Below are positions 63,151-64,000 of a stretch of 64,000 bases of DNA, one piece after another (positions within the stretch are counted from its first letter, which is position 1; every line of letters starts with the position of its first letter). The stretch is from CAVVEQ01 sp963828855 (lineage in GTDB: Bacteria > Chloroflexota > Anaerolineae > Anaerolineales > Anaerolineaceae). Under the pieces are notes generated by a model. That model did not search any database, had not been told where the DNA came from, and saw only the letters and a list, made by a program, of their open reading frames with translations. The DNA lies in assembly GCA_963828855.1 (NCBI GenBank), contig CAWHGB010000008.1, positions 62,001-126,000 of the forward strand, given 5' to 3'. The position numbers were made by a program, and so were the translations under genes.

Positions 63151-64000
63151 CGCTGCCTCCAGCTGACGCCACCCGCATCGCTTCCAGGTATGCAGATTCC
63201 AGTGAGCGATGGATCTCATTAAATGATAAGATCTCAAATCCGCCATTCACAAGTTTCTGGATCAACACCGGATTATTCTTCTGAGGGTTTTCCACCCGGA
63301 AGCGCATCCACACTTCCCCCTGGGATGCCAAGTTAACCCCAACTGGCAGATCAAGTTTCCGACCGTTGACCGCATTGGCAAGCTGTACTTCGTATTCAGG
63401 CGGTCCGAGCAGCTTCTGCTTCAGGTCAGAGGGCGATCCACTCAGGATGATCCTGCCCTTTCGGATGATCGCGATCTGATCTGCCAATTCCTCTGCTTCA
63501 AGCAGGTTATGGGTGCAAACGATAATCGACCGTGAGAATGATCGCAGTTGGTGAATACCATCACGAACAACCCTGGCACTCTCCGGGTCCATCGCCGAGG
63601 TCGGCTCATCCAACAGTAAGACCGGAGGTTCATTCATAAGCGCACGTACAAGCGCTAATTTCTGACGCATTCCCTTTGAGAATTCCCCCAGTTTCCGTTT
63701 TTTTTCTTCCAGTAAGCCAAACTCCCCCAACAGTGGGTCAATCCTATTTTGACGTGCCTTCGAATCCATGTTGTACAACCGGCCGTAAAAATCCAGGTAT
63801 TCCCCGGCATTCATCCGGTTGTAGAGCCCGTGATGCTCGGTCAACACCCCAACAGATTCGCGTACTTTTTGGGGTTCCCTCACCACATCGTACCCGGCAA
63901 CAACAGCCCGCCCCCGGGTGGGTCGCAGGATCGAAGTCAACATTCTTACGGTGGTCGTCTTGCCAGCACCGTTCGGTCCCAGCAGAACCAGCACTCTTCC
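63140..64000 (-). CDS. ABC transporter ATP-binding protein, N-terminus beyond the window
   Basis: About 286 residues are visible; the first ones, including most of the strand before Walker A, lie past the right edge. Walker A LLGPNGAGKTTTVRMLTSIL, Q-loop-like GVLTEHHGLYNRM, signature LGEFSKGMRQKLALVRALM (FSKGM in place of LSGGQ, common in drug/sodium exporters), Walker B PVLLLDEPTSAMDPES, and His-loop CTHNLLEAEELAD. DrrA/NatA-like. Overlaps the permease gene by 11 nt, so they form one export system. Confidence 0.92.
   Translation of the reverse strand, partial: GRVLVLLGPNGAGKTTTVRMLTSILRPTRGRAVVAGYDVVREPQKVRESVGVLTEHHGLYNRMNAGEYLDFYGRLYNMDSKARQNRIDPLLGEFGLLEEKKRKLGEFSKGMRQKLALVRALMNEPPVLLLDEPTSAMDPESARVVRDGIHQLRSFSRSIIVCTHNLLEAEELADQIAIIRKGRIILSGSPSDLKQKLLGPPEYEVQLANAVNGRKLDLPVGVNLASQGEVWMRFRVENPQKNNPVLIQKLVNGGFEILSFNEIHRSLESAYLEAMRVASAGGSDGG

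Noticed and set aside
1..64000. Defence islands, CRISPR arrays, prophage or insertion sequences
   Set aside because: No direct-repeat array, transposase, integrase, terminal inverted repeats or defence genes were recognised in any part of the window.

Overview
This window reads as bacterial chromosome, most likely Chloroflexota of the class Anaerolineae (inference from the gene families and from remembered similarity; no search was possible). Pointers are a fused RodA/penicillin-binding protein beside two FHA-domain genes, a small zinc-ribbon protein ending in a GCRCFYEP-type motif, SpoIIM without other sporulation genes, proline/threonine-rich lipoproteins, and a pyruvate dehydrogenase E1-alpha/E1-beta/E2 operon. 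I see no phage, insertion sequence, CRISPR array, rRNA or tRNA. It looks like ordinary core genome.

The first warning for any user is the reading frame. About twenty-six genes are interrupted by one or more frame changes although the protein similarity continues across them, often several times per gene (glnA, slt, csd, ppdK, cca). The damage is dense in about 1-36 kb, nearly absent in about 36-49 kb and light afterwards. At two places the repair is a single G in a G homopolymer. I treat these as sequence errors and give the restored extents, noting where the frame changes.

Layout. 0-6 kb (minus): GDPD phosphodiesterase, a winged-helix AAA+ ATPase, a DMT transporter, recJ and alr. 6-9 kb (plus): tgt, a UppP fused to a periplasmic-binding-protein-like domain, and a deazaflavin-type reductase. 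9-13.5 kb (minus): glnA, then a polar amino acid ABC transporter preceded by what looks like a histidine-codon transcription attenuator. 13.7-15.4 kb: recA and an Ig-like lipoprotein. 15.5-19.5 kb (minus): a Cys-rich lipoprotein and mtnA-adenosine kinase-ahcY (SAM by-product salvage). 19.6-22 kb: lytic transglycosylase. 22-30.5 kb (minus): pdhABC, a DsbA-like membrane protein, a cysteine desulfurase and ppdK.

30.7-36 kb: a response regulator, a zinc-ribbon protein, an alpha/beta hydrolase, cca, hpt, tdk and a HAD phosphatase. 35.9-37.2 kb (minus): rplU-rpmA-rpmE behind a consensus promoter; here bL31 carries an RNA polymerase alpha-CTD-like tail. 37-39 kb: a TPR/zinc protein and radC. 39-49 kb (plus): a PfkB kinase, parA-parB, two histidine kinases (one with an MshEN-like sensor), an OmpR-type regulator, a CpaF ATPase, a double-HTH regulator, a TPR protein and a tandem GNAT protein.

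49-64 kb: a DsbA-like protein, a cobalamin adenosyltransferase, a peptide-type binding protein, secG, a PHP phosphoesterase, a YbaK deacylase, the two FHA proteins, mtnP, the RodA-PBP fusion, tyrS, an HNH nuclease, an MBL hydrolase, and an ABC exporter whose permease appears fused to SpoIIM. Recurring themes are cell-wall synthesis (alr, uppP, slt, RodA-PBP, FHA), methionine/SAM salvage (mtnA, mtnP, ahcY, adenosine kinase), and several promoters whose -10 box lies only 6-8 nt before the start codon, suggesting leaderless mRNAs.
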